Under the pieces are notes generated by a model. That model saw only the letters and a program-made list of their open reading frames with translations, did no database searches and was not told the origin of the DNA. From the NCBI RefSeq assembly GCF_014201515.1, contig NZ_JACHEQ010000003.1, positions 62,001 through 126,000 of the forward strand: a stretch of DNA of 64,000 bases, in the 5' to 3' direction. Below, piece after piece: positions 30,655 to 39,172 of the stretch. This stretch comes from Anoxybacillus mongoliensis. GTDB taxonomy: Bacteria > Bacillota > Bacilli > Bacillales > Anoxybacillaceae. How positions within the stretch are numbered: the first letter of the stretch is position 1; each line of letters begins with the position of its first letter. A program made the translations under genes and the position numbers.

Positions 30655-31737
30655 TTAAAGTTTATTTTTCGTTTTATAGACGTACGCTAAAATTTCCGCC
30701 ACCGCTTTAAAAAACGCTTCTGGGATGACCATCCCGACATCTGTTTGATCGTATAATGCGCGGGCGAGTGGACGATTTTCAACGATCATGACATCGTTTT
30801 TTTTAGCAATATCTTTTATTTTTTGTGCCATATAGTCTGCCCCTTTAGCGACAACGATTGGGGCATCTGCTTGTTGTTCATCATACTTTAACGCCACAGC
30901 AAAATGGGTTGGGTTTGTAATGACCACATCGGCTTTCGGCACTTCTTGCATCATACGGCGCATCGCCATTTCCCGTTGCTTTTGCTTAATGCGCGATTTA
31001 ATTAACGGATCCCCTTCTGTCTTTTTATATTCGTCTTTAATGTCTTGCTTTGACATACGAATATTTTTTTCAAAATCGTACCGTTGATACAAATAATCGA
31101 ACATTGAAAGAAACAGTAAAGCGACAGAAGCAACAATCCCCATTTGAATCGTTAGACGTCCAAGCGTGGCCGCAATCGCTCCAATCGACTTATGAGATAG
31201 CGATAAAATATCGTCGATGTGTAGCCACAAAACAGAAAAGGTTACAATTCCAACAAACAATACTTTTAAAATGGACTTTAACAATTCTACAAGCGCCCGA
31301 AGCGAAAATATGCGCTTAAATCCTTGAATCGGATCGAGTTTGCTTAGCTTCATTTGCAGTGGTTCGGTCGTGAATAAAAAACCAACTTGTACAAAATTAG
31401 CAAATAGCGCTGCAGCAATGGCCACTAAAAAAATTGGTCCGACGAGCATGGCCAGTTGTCGCAAAAGATCAACGAAAATGAGCTGCACGGAATCGACCGT
31501 GACGTCCATGAAAAAGTAATGTTGAAACGACTGGCGAAATAACCGTACGATCGCATCTCCCCATACGCCCGAAGAAAACGAAAGAACGAGAAAAACGACG
31601 AGCATTAAAAAGGCGGCGGTCGCATCCGCACTTTTTGCTACTTGTCCTTTTTTACGCACTTCTTGCCGTTTTCTCGGCGTTGCTTTTTCTGTTTTTTCCC
31701 CGGCGAAAAACTGCAAATCAACGGACAGCCAGCTCAC
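30655..31737 (-). CDS. flhB: Flagellar export switch protein FlhB
   Basis: Export-gate protein whose autocleavage allows the switch from hook to filament substrates. The 360 residues start with EKTEKATPRKRQEVRKKGQVAKS, have four membrane segments, and carry the autocleavage motif NPTH at about 275–278, followed by FAVALKYDEQQADAP. Start is GTG at 31737, with GGAGG 8 bases upstream inside the end of fliR. The C-terminal 86 residues are closely matched by YlqH, encoded at 58344. Confidence 0.96.
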   Translation of the reverse strand: MSWLSVDLQFFAGEKTEKATPRKRQEVRKKGQVAKSADATAAFLMLVVFLVLSFSSGVWGDAIVRLFRQSFQHYFFMDVTVDSVQLIFVDLLRQLAMLVGPIFLVAIAAALFANFVQVGFLFTTEPLQMKLSKLDPIQGFKRIFSLRALVELLKSILKVLFVGIVTFSVLWLHIDDILSLSHKSIGAIAATLGRLTIQMGIVASVALLFLSMFDYLYQRYDFEKNIRMSKQDIKDEYKKTEGDPLIKSRIKQKQREMAMRRMMQEVPKADVVITNPTHFAVALKYDEQQADAPIVVAKGADYMAQKIKDIAKKNDVMIVENRPLARALYDQTDVGMVIPEAFFKAVAEILAYVYKTKNKL

Positions 31738-31738
31738 A

Positions 31739-32509
31739 TTACGCGCCTCCTAACAGTTTCATCATGTTGCGCATCGACATAAAAGTGAGTTCAAACAGTT
31801 GTTTGGTGACAACAAACATGCTTGAAAATACAATGATAAACAAAACAAAACTGACGATAATTTTCACGGGTAATCCAATGACAAAAATGTTCATTTGTGG
31901 AACTGTTCGAGCCACAATACCAAGCGCCACATCAACTAAAAATAAACAACCAACAATCGGAATGGCCATTTGCAATGCAATAACAAACATCGCTTGAAAT
32001 AAACGAACGACTTGTTCTGCGATTTGTCCATTCCCGAAAGAAATGAGATGATCGAGCGGGATGAACTGATAGCTATAAAAAATACCGTCTAACAACAAAT
32101 GATGTCCATTGACGGCAAGCAAAAAAAACAAAGCAAGCGTGTATAAATATTGTCCCATTAATGGGCTTTGGGCGCCTGTTTGCGGATCGATGACGTTTGC
32201 GATCGCAAATCCCATTTGAAAATCAATGAATCCACCTGCAATTTGAATCGCTGACATGATCATAAAAGCAACAAGCCCAATAAGTAGCCCGACAAGCACT
32301 TCTTTCATTAGCAACATCATATACATTCCGTCAATATCTAATGGCTTTGGATCGAGTGAAAAAAACATGAGCCAACTTATAAAAAAAGCAAAACCGATTT
32401 TATGAACGTTTGGTACGTTTCGATAGGAGAAAAGCGGCATCGTTGCGAAAAATGAAGCGACGCGCGCGAAAATGAGCAAAAATGTCGGTACATACGTGTA
32501 TAACTCCAT
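31739..32509 (-). CDS. fliR: Flagellar export gate protein FliR
   Basis: Inner-membrane export-gate subunit that completes the FliPQR pore. The 256 residues have about six membrane segments; LLIFARVASFFATMPLFSYRNVPNVHKIG near the N-terminus and GLLIGLVAFMIMSAIQIAGGFID are typical. Two starts are possible: ATG 32518, overlapping the fliQ stop, or ATG 32509, with AGGA 8 bases before it; I favour the latter. Identification is firm. Confidence 0.93.
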   Translation of the reverse strand: MELYTYVPTFLLIFARVASFFATMPLFSYRNVPNVHKIGFAFFISWLMFFSLDPKPLDIDGMYMMLLMKEVLVGLLIGLVAFMIMSAIQIAGGFIDFQMGFAIANVIDPQTGAQSPLMGQYLYTLALFFLLAVNGHHLLLDGIFYSYQFIPLDHLISFGNGQIAEQVVRLFQAMFVIALQMAIPIVGCLFLVDVALGIVARTVPQMNIFVIGLPVKIIVSFVLFIIVFSSMFVVTKQLFELTFMSMRNMMKLLGGA

Positions 32510-32514
32510 ACGCT

Positions 32515-32784
32515 TCATCCTACAAATTTACTTAAGTTACTAAAAATATTGTATGCATATGAAATCATGCGCGAAAGCATCCACGGTCCGAAGAAGACAA
32601 GACCGAGTAACACCGCAACGATTTTCGGCACAAATGCTAACGTTTGTTCTTGAATTTGGGTCGTCGCTTGCAAAATACTAACAAACAATCCGATTGCAAG
32701 AGCAAGCAACATAAGCGGACCGCATATGACAAGCACCATATATACACCGCGTTCCGCTACTTGAATGACAAAATCGGGACTCAT
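32515..32784 (-). CDS. fliQ: Flagellar export gate protein FliQ
   Basis: Small two-pass membrane subunit of the FliPQR export pore. The 89 residues begin MSPDFVIQVAERGVYMVL and contain ALAIGLFVSILQATTQIQEQTLAFVPKI, the family signature. The ATG at 32784 follows GGTGGG; a GTG three codons upstream is within that site and is less likely. Confidence 0.95.
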   Translation of the reverse strand: MSPDFVIQVAERGVYMVLVICGPLMLLALAIGLFVSILQATTQIQEQTLAFVPKIVAVLLGLVFFGPWMLSRMISYAYNIFSNLSKFVG

Positions 32785-32799
32785 TTTTCCCACCTACTT

Positions 32800-33465
32800 T
32801 TAAAAGCTTTCTAATAATGATTTCACGACTAAATACCAACCGTCCACCAAGACAAACAATAAAATTTTAAACGGCAACGAAATCATGACCGGCGGTAGCA
32901 TCATCATTCCCATCGACATTAATACGCTTGCGACAATCATATCAATGACTAAAAACGGAATGAATAACATAAAGCCGATCTGAAACGCTGTTTTTAGCTC
33001 GCTAATCGCAAAAGCGGGAACAAGCGCTGACATTGGAATATCTTGCACCGTTTTTGGCTGTTGGGCTCCTGCGTAGCTTAAAAATAAAGCTAAATCTTTT
33101 TGACGCGTATGTTTGCTCATAAACTCTTTTAGCGGTGCTTCGGCTCGTTCATAAGCTTGCTCTAAATTAATTTTTTCATCAAACAACGGCTGCAAGGCGT
33201 CACGATTTATTTGTTGAAACGTCGGCGCCATAATAAAAAATGTTAAAAATAGCGATAGCCCGATAATGACTTGGTTTGGCGGCATTTGTTGCGTGCCGAG
33301 CGCTGTTCTAACAAACGATAAAACGATGACGATGCGCGTAAACGATGTCACCATAATTAAAATGCCTGGCGCAATCGACAAGACCGTCAAGAGCAACAAC
33401 AGTTTGACAGATGTTGCTACGTTTTCGGGCGCACTATTATTAAAAAACTGCATGACTTCATTCAT
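32800..33465 (-). CDS. fliP: Flagellar export gate protein FliP
   Basis: Core pore subunit of the export gate. The 221 residues have four membrane segments and both FliP signatures: VTSFTRIVIVLSFVRTALGTQQMPPNQVI near 39–67 and PFLVIDMIVASVLMSMGMMMLPP near 169–191. The N-terminus lacks a long cleaved signal peptide. It overlaps the end of fliZ by 8 bases. Confidence 0.96.
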   Translation of the reverse strand: MNEVMQFFNNSAPENVATSVKLLLLLTVLSIAPGILIMVTSFTRIVIVLSFVRTALGTQQMPPNQVIIGLSLFLTFFIMAPTFQQINRDALQPLFDEKINLEQAYERAEAPLKEFMSKHTRQKDLALFLSYAGAQQPKTVQDIPMSALVPAFAISELKTAFQIGFMLFIPFLVIDMIVASVLMSMGMMMLPPVMISLPFKILLFVLVDGWYLVVKSLLESF

Positions 33466-34084
33466 GTGAATCCCTTTCTTTTTCCAGCGCTCTCATCGCC
33501 TGTTTTCGCTTCTCAGCCAATTGTTGTAATTCTCGATCAAACAATTGGCGAAAACGAGGCTCGTTTGTTTTTCGTTGCAAAAGCGATTGGAGCGATTTCC
33601 ATACGTTCGTATCAAGCAATGAATCAAGACGCGCTTCATGTTGTTTAAGCAACTCTTCAATTTCTTGTTCATCCGTAATTTCTTTCAATAAGTGAATCGA
33701 CTCGCCTACACCGACAACAAATACGCGTCGACCGACTTTCACGATTTGAATCGTTCGATTCGTTCCTAAACTTGTTCCACCTAAATGTTGGATAAGCCCT
33801 TTTCGCTCATAAAATCGGTTTTGTTTATTTAACCATTTTAAAAGCGCATATAACAAAAACACAACAAAAGCAGTTGCAGCAATCAGTTTGACAAAATCCC
33901 AAACTGTAATTGGAGACGGTTGGGCAACGTTTTCTGATTCCGTTGCCTTGTCCGTTTGTTGTTCTTTACACTTTTCTGGATGCTCTACACATTCTTTTAC
34001 GCTATTCGTTTGTTCTGCAAAAGCAGGAGAAACTGCTTGCAGAACAACGAACGCGCACAACATGATGATGCGAATATAGCGCAA
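33458..34084 (-). CDS. fliZ: FliZ/FliO-like flagellar biosynthesis membrane protein
   Basis: Bacillus FliZ corresponds to FliO, which helps FliP assembly. The 208 residues have an N-terminal signal peptide ending near AFA (about 21–23), an extracytoplasmic stretch with two Cys (ECVEHPEKCKE), one membrane segment (about 66–84), and a cytoplasmic FliO domain (GTNRTIQIVKVGRRVFVVGVGESIHLL). The C-terminal 70 residues are charged and helical. Start is TTG at 34084 behind GAGGTGG. Assignment rests on position, topology and the FliO core. Confidence 0.9.
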   Translation of the reverse strand: MRYIRIIMLCAFVVLQAVSPAFAEQTNSVKECVEHPEKCKEQQTDKATESENVAQPSPITVWDFVKLIAATAFVVFLLYALLKWLNKQNRFYERKGLIQHLGGTSLGTNRTIQIVKVGRRVFVVGVGESIHLLKEITDEQEIEELLKQHEARLDSLLDTNVWKSLQSLLQRKTNEPRFRQLFDRELQQLAEKRKQAMRALEKERDSHE

Positions 34085-34096
34085 TGAATTCCACCT

Positions 34097-34456
34097 CTAA
34101 CCGAGCGTTTTGTTAATCGCTTCAATGACACGATCTGCTTGGAACGGTTTGACAATAAAATCTTTTGCTCCCGCTTGAATGGCATCAATAACCATCGCCT
34201 GTTGCCCCATCGCAGAACACATAATGACTTTAGCGTTGCTGTCAATTTTTTTAATTTCTTTCAGTGCCGTAATGCCATCCATTTCTGGCATCGTAATGTC
34301 CATTGTAACTAAGTCTGGGCGAAATTCTTTATACTTTTCGACCGCTTGTGCTCCATCAGCTGCCTCTGCGACAACTTCGTGCCCATTTTTCGTTAAAATA
34401 TCTTTAATCATCATTCGCATAAATGCTGCATCATCAACAATTAAAATTCTCGCCAT
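34097..34456 (-). CDS. cheY: Chemotaxis response regulator CheY
   Basis: Phosphorylated by CheA, it binds the switch proteins FliM and FliY to set rotation direction. The 119 residues are one receiver domain: ILIVDDAAFMRMM with Asp8/Asp9, phosphorylated Asp53 in LVTMDITMPEMDG, and Lys103 in DFIVKPF. The ATG at 34456 gives the family start MARILIVDD; six further residues upstream are not conserved. It lies inside the fliY-fliZ region as in B. subtilis. Confidence 0.96.
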   Translation of the reverse strand: MARILIVDDAAFMRMMIKDILTKNGHEVVAEAADGAQAVEKYKEFRPDLVTMDITMPEMDGITALKEIKKIDSNAKVIMCSAMGQQAMVIDAIQAGAKDFIVKPFQADRVIEAINKTLG

Positions 34457-34475
34457 TCTCCAAAAACCTCCCAAA

Positions 34476-35627
34476 TTATCGTAATTTGTTTAACCGATCG
34501 CTTTGGCTAATAATACTTGTCACACGCACCCCGAAATTTTCATCAATGACAACGACTTCGCCTTTCGCGATCAATTTATTGTTTACTAAAATGTCAACCG
34601 GTTCACCAGCCAGCTTATCGAGTTCAATAATGGAACCTGACGATAAACTTAAAATGTCTTGTACAGAGCGCTTCGTTCGCCCGAGCTCCACCGTCACTTG
34701 CAACGGAATGTCAAGCAACATGTCGAGATTGCGCGATTCCGCTTCTGGCAATGGCGCTGGTTCAAAACTTGCAAAAGCAACAGGCTGGACGTTGACAGGC
34801 TGCTGTACGGCTCCCGTTCCAAAATGTTGAGGAGCTTCTTTTTGCGTTTGTTGAGCCGGTGAAGGCGCTGGTTGCGTTTGTGCGGATGGCGCGGTTTGAC
34901 GTGGCTCATTCGTATTTATTGTAGCCGATGTTTGTGTCTTTGTACTAGACGGATTTAATAAATTTTCGACTAATTCTTTTGCAAAATGAATCGGCAACAA
35001 TTGCATAATGTTAGAATCAATTAAGTTACCTACTTTTAAACGGAACGATACTTTTACAAGCACGTCGTCCGGCGGTAAATATTCAAATCCTTCGCCTTCT
35101 GATAAATCAAGTAAGTGTAAGCTTGGTGGTGAAATATCAACTTTTTTACTAAAAATTGTGGACATCGATGTCGCAGCTGAACCCATCATTTGATTCATCG
35201 CTTCTTGTACAGCGCTCAGTTGAATTTCATCCATAAAGGCAGGCGGGTTTGTACCATCTCCACCCATCATTAAATCTGCGATAATCGCAGCATCAGATTG
35301 TTTAATGACAAGTAAATTTGTTCCTAAAAACCCTTCCGTATAGCTCACTTGAATCGCAACGTACGGATGCGGAAACTCTTCTGCCACGCGCGCACGTTCA
35401 ATGAGTGAAACGTTCGGCGTCGTAATTTCAACCTTTTGATTTAATAACATCGATAACGCTGTCGCTGAACTACCAAATGAAATATTTCCAATTTCACCAA
35501 GCGCATCTTGTTCAATTGGTGTCAATACTTCATCGATCGACATTGTACTAGACGGCATCGGGTCTTCGTCAATTCCTCGCAACAACGCATCAATCTCATC
35601 TTGAGATAACATATCGTCACTCATCAT
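34476..35627 (-). CDS. fliY: Flagellar switch protein / CheY-P phosphatase FliY
   Basis: Gram-positive switch component that also dephosphorylates CheY-P. Of 383 residues, the N-terminus has the CheY-binding peptide MLSQDEIDALLRGID. A CheC-like domain carries ALGEIGNISFGSSATALSMLLNQKVEITTP and AVQEAMNQMMGSAATSMSTIF. A Pro/Gln/Thr-rich linker (about 235–285) leads to a C-terminal FliN domain with LDIPLQVTVELGRTKRSVQDIL. The ATG overlaps the fliM stop. Confidence 0.96.
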   Translation of the reverse strand: MMSDDMLSQDEIDALLRGIDEDPMPSSTMSIDEVLTPIEQDALGEIGNISFGSSATALSMLLNQKVEITTPNVSLIERARVAEEFPHPYVAIQVSYTEGFLGTNLLVIKQSDAAIIADLMMGGDGTNPPAFMDEIQLSAVQEAMNQMMGSAATSMSTIFSKKVDISPPSLHLLDLSEGEGFEYLPPDDVLVKVSFRLKVGNLIDSNIMQLLPIHFAKELVENLLNPSSTKTQTSATINTNEPRQTAPSAQTQPAPSPAQQTQKEAPQHFGTGAVQQPVNVQPVAFASFEPAPLPEAESRNLDMLLDIPLQVTVELGRTKRSVQDILSLSSGSIIELDKLAGEPVDILVNNKLIAKGEVVVIDENFGVRVTSIISQSDRLNKLR

Positions 35628-36615
35628 CGCCGTCTTCCCCCTTTATTACATCTAAAATTTGTACTGCTAATCGTTTATTCATTTTTCCCGGCTGCCCGAT
35701 AAACTTCGGCACATCTCCCACCTTAATGATGAGCGGATCTCGCACCGTTTGATCAAGTTGAATGACATCACCAACGGAAAGTTGCAAAAACTCTTGTACG
35801 GAGATGCTCGATGTACCAAGTTCTGCGATCATCGGCACTTTCGTTTGCTTTAATCGTTTTTGTAGCGTCGCAACTTCCTCTGGTTCACGCTCTTTTTTTT
35901 GCGTTTGCATCCAATAATGAACAGATAATTTCGGGATAATCGGCTCTAATACAACGTGTGGGATACAAATGTTAATCATTCCACTCGTATCACCAATTTG
36001 TGTATTTAACGAAATAACAACAACCGTTTCATTCGGTGACACCATTTGTAAAAATTGTGGATTGACTTCAAAATCTGTGAGCATCGGATCGATATCTGCC
36101 ACGGACTCCCACGCTTCACGCAAGTTGCTAAACGCTTTTTCAAACAAACTGGACATAATTTTTGTTTCAATTTCAGTTAAATTTTCGATTTTATTTAAAC
36201 TTACTCCTCTACCGCCTAATACGCGATCAAGCATCGCATAAGCGATATTTGGGTTGACTTCTAACAGCACGCGTCCATCAAGAGGAGGGACTTCGAATAC
36301 CGTTAAAATTGTCATTTTCGGAATGGAGCGAATAAATTCCTCGTACGGCAATTGGTCAGCCGATGCGACTGAAATTTGCACGTATGTTCGCAACTGCGCT
36401 GAAAAAAATGTCGTTAACAACCGGGCAAAGTTTTCGTGTATGCGCGTTAAACTGCGAATTTGGTCTTTTGAAAACCGCAATGCTCGTTTAAAGTCATACA
36501 CTTTTACTTTTTTCTCTGCTTCTTCCTTTTTCAGCTCATCCGCGCTCATCTCTCCAGCAGATAGCGCCGCAAGCAGGGCATCTATTTCACTTTGTGATAA
36601 AACTTCTCCTGACAC
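35617..36615 (-). CDS. fliM: Flagellar motor switch protein FliM
   Basis: Switch protein that binds CheY-P and joins FliG to FliY. The 332 residues begin SGEVLSQSEIDALLAALSAGE, the CheY-P-binding peptide, then the CheC-like middle domain (FKRALRFSKDQIRSLTRIHENFARLL) and a C-terminal FliN-like domain (LGTSSISVQEFLQLSVGDVIQLDQ). Start is GTG at 36615 because GGAGG lies 8 bases upstream and the length equals that of B. subtilis; GTG 36624 falls within the ribosome binding site. Confidence 0.96.
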   Translation of the reverse strand: MSGEVLSQSEIDALLAALSAGEMSADELKKEEAEKKVKVYDFKRALRFSKDQIRSLTRIHENFARLLTTFFSAQLRTYVQISVASADQLPYEEFIRSIPKMTILTVFEVPPLDGRVLLEVNPNIAYAMLDRVLGGRGVSLNKIENLTEIETKIMSSLFEKAFSNLREAWESVADIDPMLTDFEVNPQFLQMVSPNETVVVISLNTQIGDTSGMINICIPHVVLEPIIPKLSVHYWMQTQKKEREPEEVATLQKRLKQTKVPMIAELGTSSISVQEFLQLSVGDVIQLDQTVRDPLIIKVGDVPKFIGQPGKMNKRLAVQILDVIKGEDGDDE

Positions 36616-36646
36616 CGTTCTCACCTCCTACTCCTATTCATTTTAT

Positions 36647-37060
36647 TTACTGGAGAATAAAGGAGGTTATATAAATTTTCTCAACTTTTCCTTCTTGCAT
36701 AAGCTCATTTATGCGTTCGCGCAGCTTTTTCTCTAAAAGGAGCTTTCCTTGTTTTCCTTTAAACTGTTCTGCTGTCATTTCTGATAATTCTTCAATAATG
36801 ATATTTTTAATTTGAAAATCGCGTTTTTCTGCTTCTTCTTTTGCTTTTTCGCTATCTGTTTGAATTTTAAACGCAATTTTAATAAAGCTTCCGTCCATTA
36901 AATTGGTCATGATTTCAGGTACATCAAACGAACTGGCGACAATTTCATCAACTGTCGGTTCTTTTGGCTCATCATTCCCCATAAATTTCATGACAACAAC
37001 AAGGGCGACGACGCTAACAAGCGTAACTACTCCCATAACAATTAACATGATTTTTAACAT
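36647..37060 (-). CDS. fliL: Flagellar basal body-associated protein FliL
   Basis: Membrane protein next to the stators that supports torque. The 137 residues have one membrane segment (about 3–25), then an extracytoplasmic domain with PEIMTNLMDGSFIKIAFKIQTDS and the C-terminal LRERINELMQEGKVEKIYITSFILQ, typical of FliL. The ATG at 37060 lies 1 base after the swrD stop, with AAGGA upstream; TTG 37075 is a less likely alternative. Confidence 0.93.
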   Translation of the reverse strand: MLKIMLIVMGVVTLVSVVALVVVMKFMGNDEPKEPTVDEIVASSFDVPEIMTNLMDGSFIKIAFKIQTDSEKAKEEAEKRDFQIKNIIIEELSEMTAEQFKGKQGKLLLEKKLRERINELMQEGKVEKIYITSFILQ

Positions 37061-37061
37061 T

Positions 37062-37289
37062 TTATTGTCCTTCAACGTCGGATCCCTCCGCCTCTCTCCT
37101 TAATCCGAGAACAGAAATGTTACGATAAAACGTTTCTACTAATAACATAACATCTTCCACAGACTCGCGCACGACAAACTTTTTGCCATTCGTTAACGTA
37201 ATAGTCGTGTCTGGGAACGCTTCAACTTGCTCTATGTAAATGGCGTTTAACGTAAAAGGTTTACCGTTTAACCGCGTTAATCGAATCAT
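37062..37289 (-). CDS. swrD: FlbD/SwrD family motility protein
   Basis: In B. subtilis SwrD (YlzI) raises motor power and is needed for swarming. The 75-residue protein matches the FlbD family: MIRLTRLNGKPFTLNAIYIEQVEAFPD-type start and TTITLTNGKKFVVRESVEDV near 28–47. No purine-rich ribosome binding site lies within 15 bases of the ATG; a run of seven G stands on the far side of a 7-bp GC hairpin (see separate entry). It lies between flgE and fliL as in B. subtilis. Confidence 0.92.
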   Translation of the reverse strand: MIRLTRLNGKPFTLNAIYIEQVEAFPDTTITLTNGKKFVVRESVEDVMLLVETFYRNISVLGLRREAEGSDVEGQ

Positions 37290-37325
37290 TATGTATCGGG
37301 GGCAAACGCCCCCGTCCCCCCCTTT
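37290..37325 (-). promoter_or_regulatory. swrD translation start region: G-run, hairpin, ATG
   Basis: On the minus strand, AAAGGGGGGGA (37315–37325) is followed by CGGGGGC, loop GTTT and GCCCCCG (37297–37314), then ATACATA and the ATG. The G-run is 26 bases from the ATG in linear distance but 8 bases if the hairpin is looped out. A similar G-run (eight G) is the only ribosome binding site of fliG in this window. Confidence 0.6.
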
Positions 37326-37330
37326 ATTTA

Positions 37331-38719
37331 TTATTTCTTCAAGTTGACAAGCTCTTGTAAAATTTCATCCGACGTTGTAATAATGCGTGTATTCGCTTGG
37401 AATCCGCGTTGTGCGACAATCATTTCCGTAAATTCTTCAGATAAGTCCACGTTCGACATTTCTAATGCCCCGGAAATAATTTCACCGGCACCGTTTAAAC
37501 CTGGGCGCGATAACTCATTAATCGTCAATCCATTGGCATTTCGGTCAAGCTTACCAGAGTTGTTTGTTTCTTTAAACGTATTTCCTCCCATTTTCTCTAA
37601 GCCGCTCGGGTTCGGAAATTGTGCTAATAAAATTTGTCCTGCAATTTTTAATTGTCCAGAACTATCAATAAATGTCACTTTTCCGTCCGCCGTAATCCCG
37701 AAACTTTTCGCCGTTTTCGGAATTTGAATCAATCCCGGTTCAAAGCTTGTCACATTTCCGTATTTCGGCTCGCTGTAGTCTTGTAACACTTGTTGGACGC
37801 TTTCTACGAAACCGCTAATTCCTTCTAAGTATGGCCCCATCATTTTTTCGGCTTCTGCTAGCGTATCCGGCCAATCTGCTTCGTTTTCAGGAAGAAGTGG
37901 AACCGGGTTAATACTTGCTTTCGGAGATACACGATCGTTAAAGTATGTTCCAGCCGCTGCAAGCGTTGTATCACCTGGATCCGTTTTTCCTGTAATTTTC
38001 TCATTTAAACTTTTTAGCTCATTGTTAAAGTTTTTAATAAAATTAATAAAATCAGTTTGTGTAGTCGGATTGTTATCCGGATCTTTAGTAAACTCATCTT
38101 TCCATTTTTTTATAAAGTTTACGAGGCCATTTGCACTATTAAGAAATGTTTCTAAGTCACGTCTAGCTTGAGCAACATGTGGAGCATTTGCAATGACCGT
38201 ATCTACATCTTTAATCGCCGCTTCCCCGATCAAATATTGTCCGTCCGAGTTAACGATATAACCGTACTCATCCAAATAAAAGTTTCCGGCACGTGTAAAG
38301 CTTAAATTAAAGACACGATCAATCGGTACACCTGTATTTACTTTGTTCGTGCCAAGCTTTCCAGCTGGTCCATCCATACTAATTAACGTCACATCATTAA
38401 TCGATCCAACGACGAAAAAGCCGTCGCCACCGAGCGCTAAGTCGAGTGGACGTGATGTCGTTTGCGTCGATCCTTGCGTATGAATGGTTTCGATCGAGCC
38501 GAGCCCGCTTCCTAATCCGATTTGTTTTCCGTTAATTCCCCCGCGTGTCCCTGTTGATGATGTCGCAGCTGAAATTTGTTGCGAAACGAGATCTTTAAAT
38601 GTGACGCGCGCTTTTTTGTAGCCATACGTGTTGACGTTAGAAATATTGTTACCAATCACGTCTAATTTATATTGAAAGTTGCGAATACCACCAATTCCAG
38701 TGAACATGGAACGTAACAT
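37331..38719 (-). CDS. flgE: Flagellar hook protein FlgE, enlarged
   Basis: Forms the universal joint between rod and filament. The 462 residues keep both conserved ends: MLRSMFTGIGGIRNFQYKLDVIGNNISNVNT-type N-terminus and EMSNVDLSEEFTEMIVAQRGFQANTRIITTSDEILQELVNLKK-type C-terminus. B. subtilis FlgE is about 264 residues. The extra length is mostly one block at about residues 166–329 (37733–38224), helical and rich in Asn, Lys and Asp, between SDGQYLIGE and IQIPKTAKSFGI. A shorter insert lies at about 105–135. The ATG at 38719 follows AAGGAGAGG. There is no sign of frameshift. Confidence 0.95.
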   Translation of the reverse strand: MLRSMFTGIGGIRNFQYKLDVIGNNISNVNTYGYKKARVTFKDLVSQQISAATSSTGTRGGINGKQIGLGSGLGSIETIHTQGSTQTTSRPLDLALGGDGFFVVGSINDVTLISMDGPAGKLGTNKVNTGVPIDRVFNLSFTRAGNFYLDEYGYIVNSDGQYLIGEAAIKDVDTVIANAPHVAQARRDLETFLNSANGLVNFIKKWKDEFTKDPDNNPTTQTDFINFIKNFNNELKSLNEKITGKTDPGDTTLAAAGTYFNDRVSPKASINPVPLLPENEADWPDTLAEAEKMMGPYLEGISGFVESVQQVLQDYSEPKYGNVTSFEPGLIQIPKTAKSFGITADGKVTFIDSSGQLKIAGQILLAQFPNPSGLEKMGGNTFKETNNSGKLDRNANGLTINELSRPGLNGAGEIISGALEMSNVDLSEEFTEMIVAQRGFQANTRIITTSDEILQELVNLKK

Positions 38720-38796
38720 AATAATCCTCTCCTTTTCGTTGTTTGAGCGGCTTCTGTCATTCCGCACGCTCGAAGGCTTCCTGTAAAGGTCCGGCC

Positions 38797-39159
38797 TTAT
38801 ATAATAATGGCTCCATTAATATTTGTGAACAATTGGCTCTGTGCCTCTTCACGATGCATCGCTGTGATGACCGTTTGGTTGACCGCGCTCACGATTAAGG
38901 CCGCTTCATCTGTAATGACGAGCGAGTCTCGCACCCCTTTTTGTTTTGCCTCGACAATTTTTTGTCCGATCATCGCCCATTGTTCCTCGTTAATGTGAAT
39001 ATTTCGTTCTTGTAACCGCTGCTGGGCATGTTTGCTTATTTTTAATGCTTTTCCTGCTTCAGCAAGCGCATCGCGAAACGATTGTCGCTCCGTTGAAACG
39101 GTCGTCTGTTTTTGTGACGGAATCAATGGGGTGTGCGGAAAAAACTGAATGCGATTCAT
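38797..39159 (-). CDS. Flagellar operon protein, TIGR02530-like
   Basis: A 120-residue soluble protein of the small family found next to flgD/flgE in many Firmicutes ('flagellar operon protein'). Function is not established. It has a Pro/Gln/Thr-rich N-terminal 30 residues, then LKISKHAQQRLQERNIHINEEQW (about 43–65) and KGVRDSLVITDEAALIVSAVNQTVITAMHRE, the most conserved part. The ATG at 39159 follows GGAGGTG; 22 residues of a longer reading overlap flgD and are not part of it. A 77-base gap with only a weak imperfect hairpin separates it from flgE. Confidence 0.82.
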   Translation of the reverse strand: MNRIQFFPHTPLIPSQKQTTVSTERQSFRDALAEAGKALKISKHAQQRLQERNIHINEEQWAMIGQKIVEAKQKGVRDSLVITDEAALIVSAVNQTVITAMHREEAQSQLFTNINGAIII

Positions 39160-39172
39160 TTTTTCACCTCCT

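Noticed and set aside
38720-38796. 77-base spacer before flgE considered as a promoter or regulatory RNA
   Set aside because: Only an imperfect GAGCG/CGCTC hairpin and no promoter boxes are visible; not enough to call a feature.
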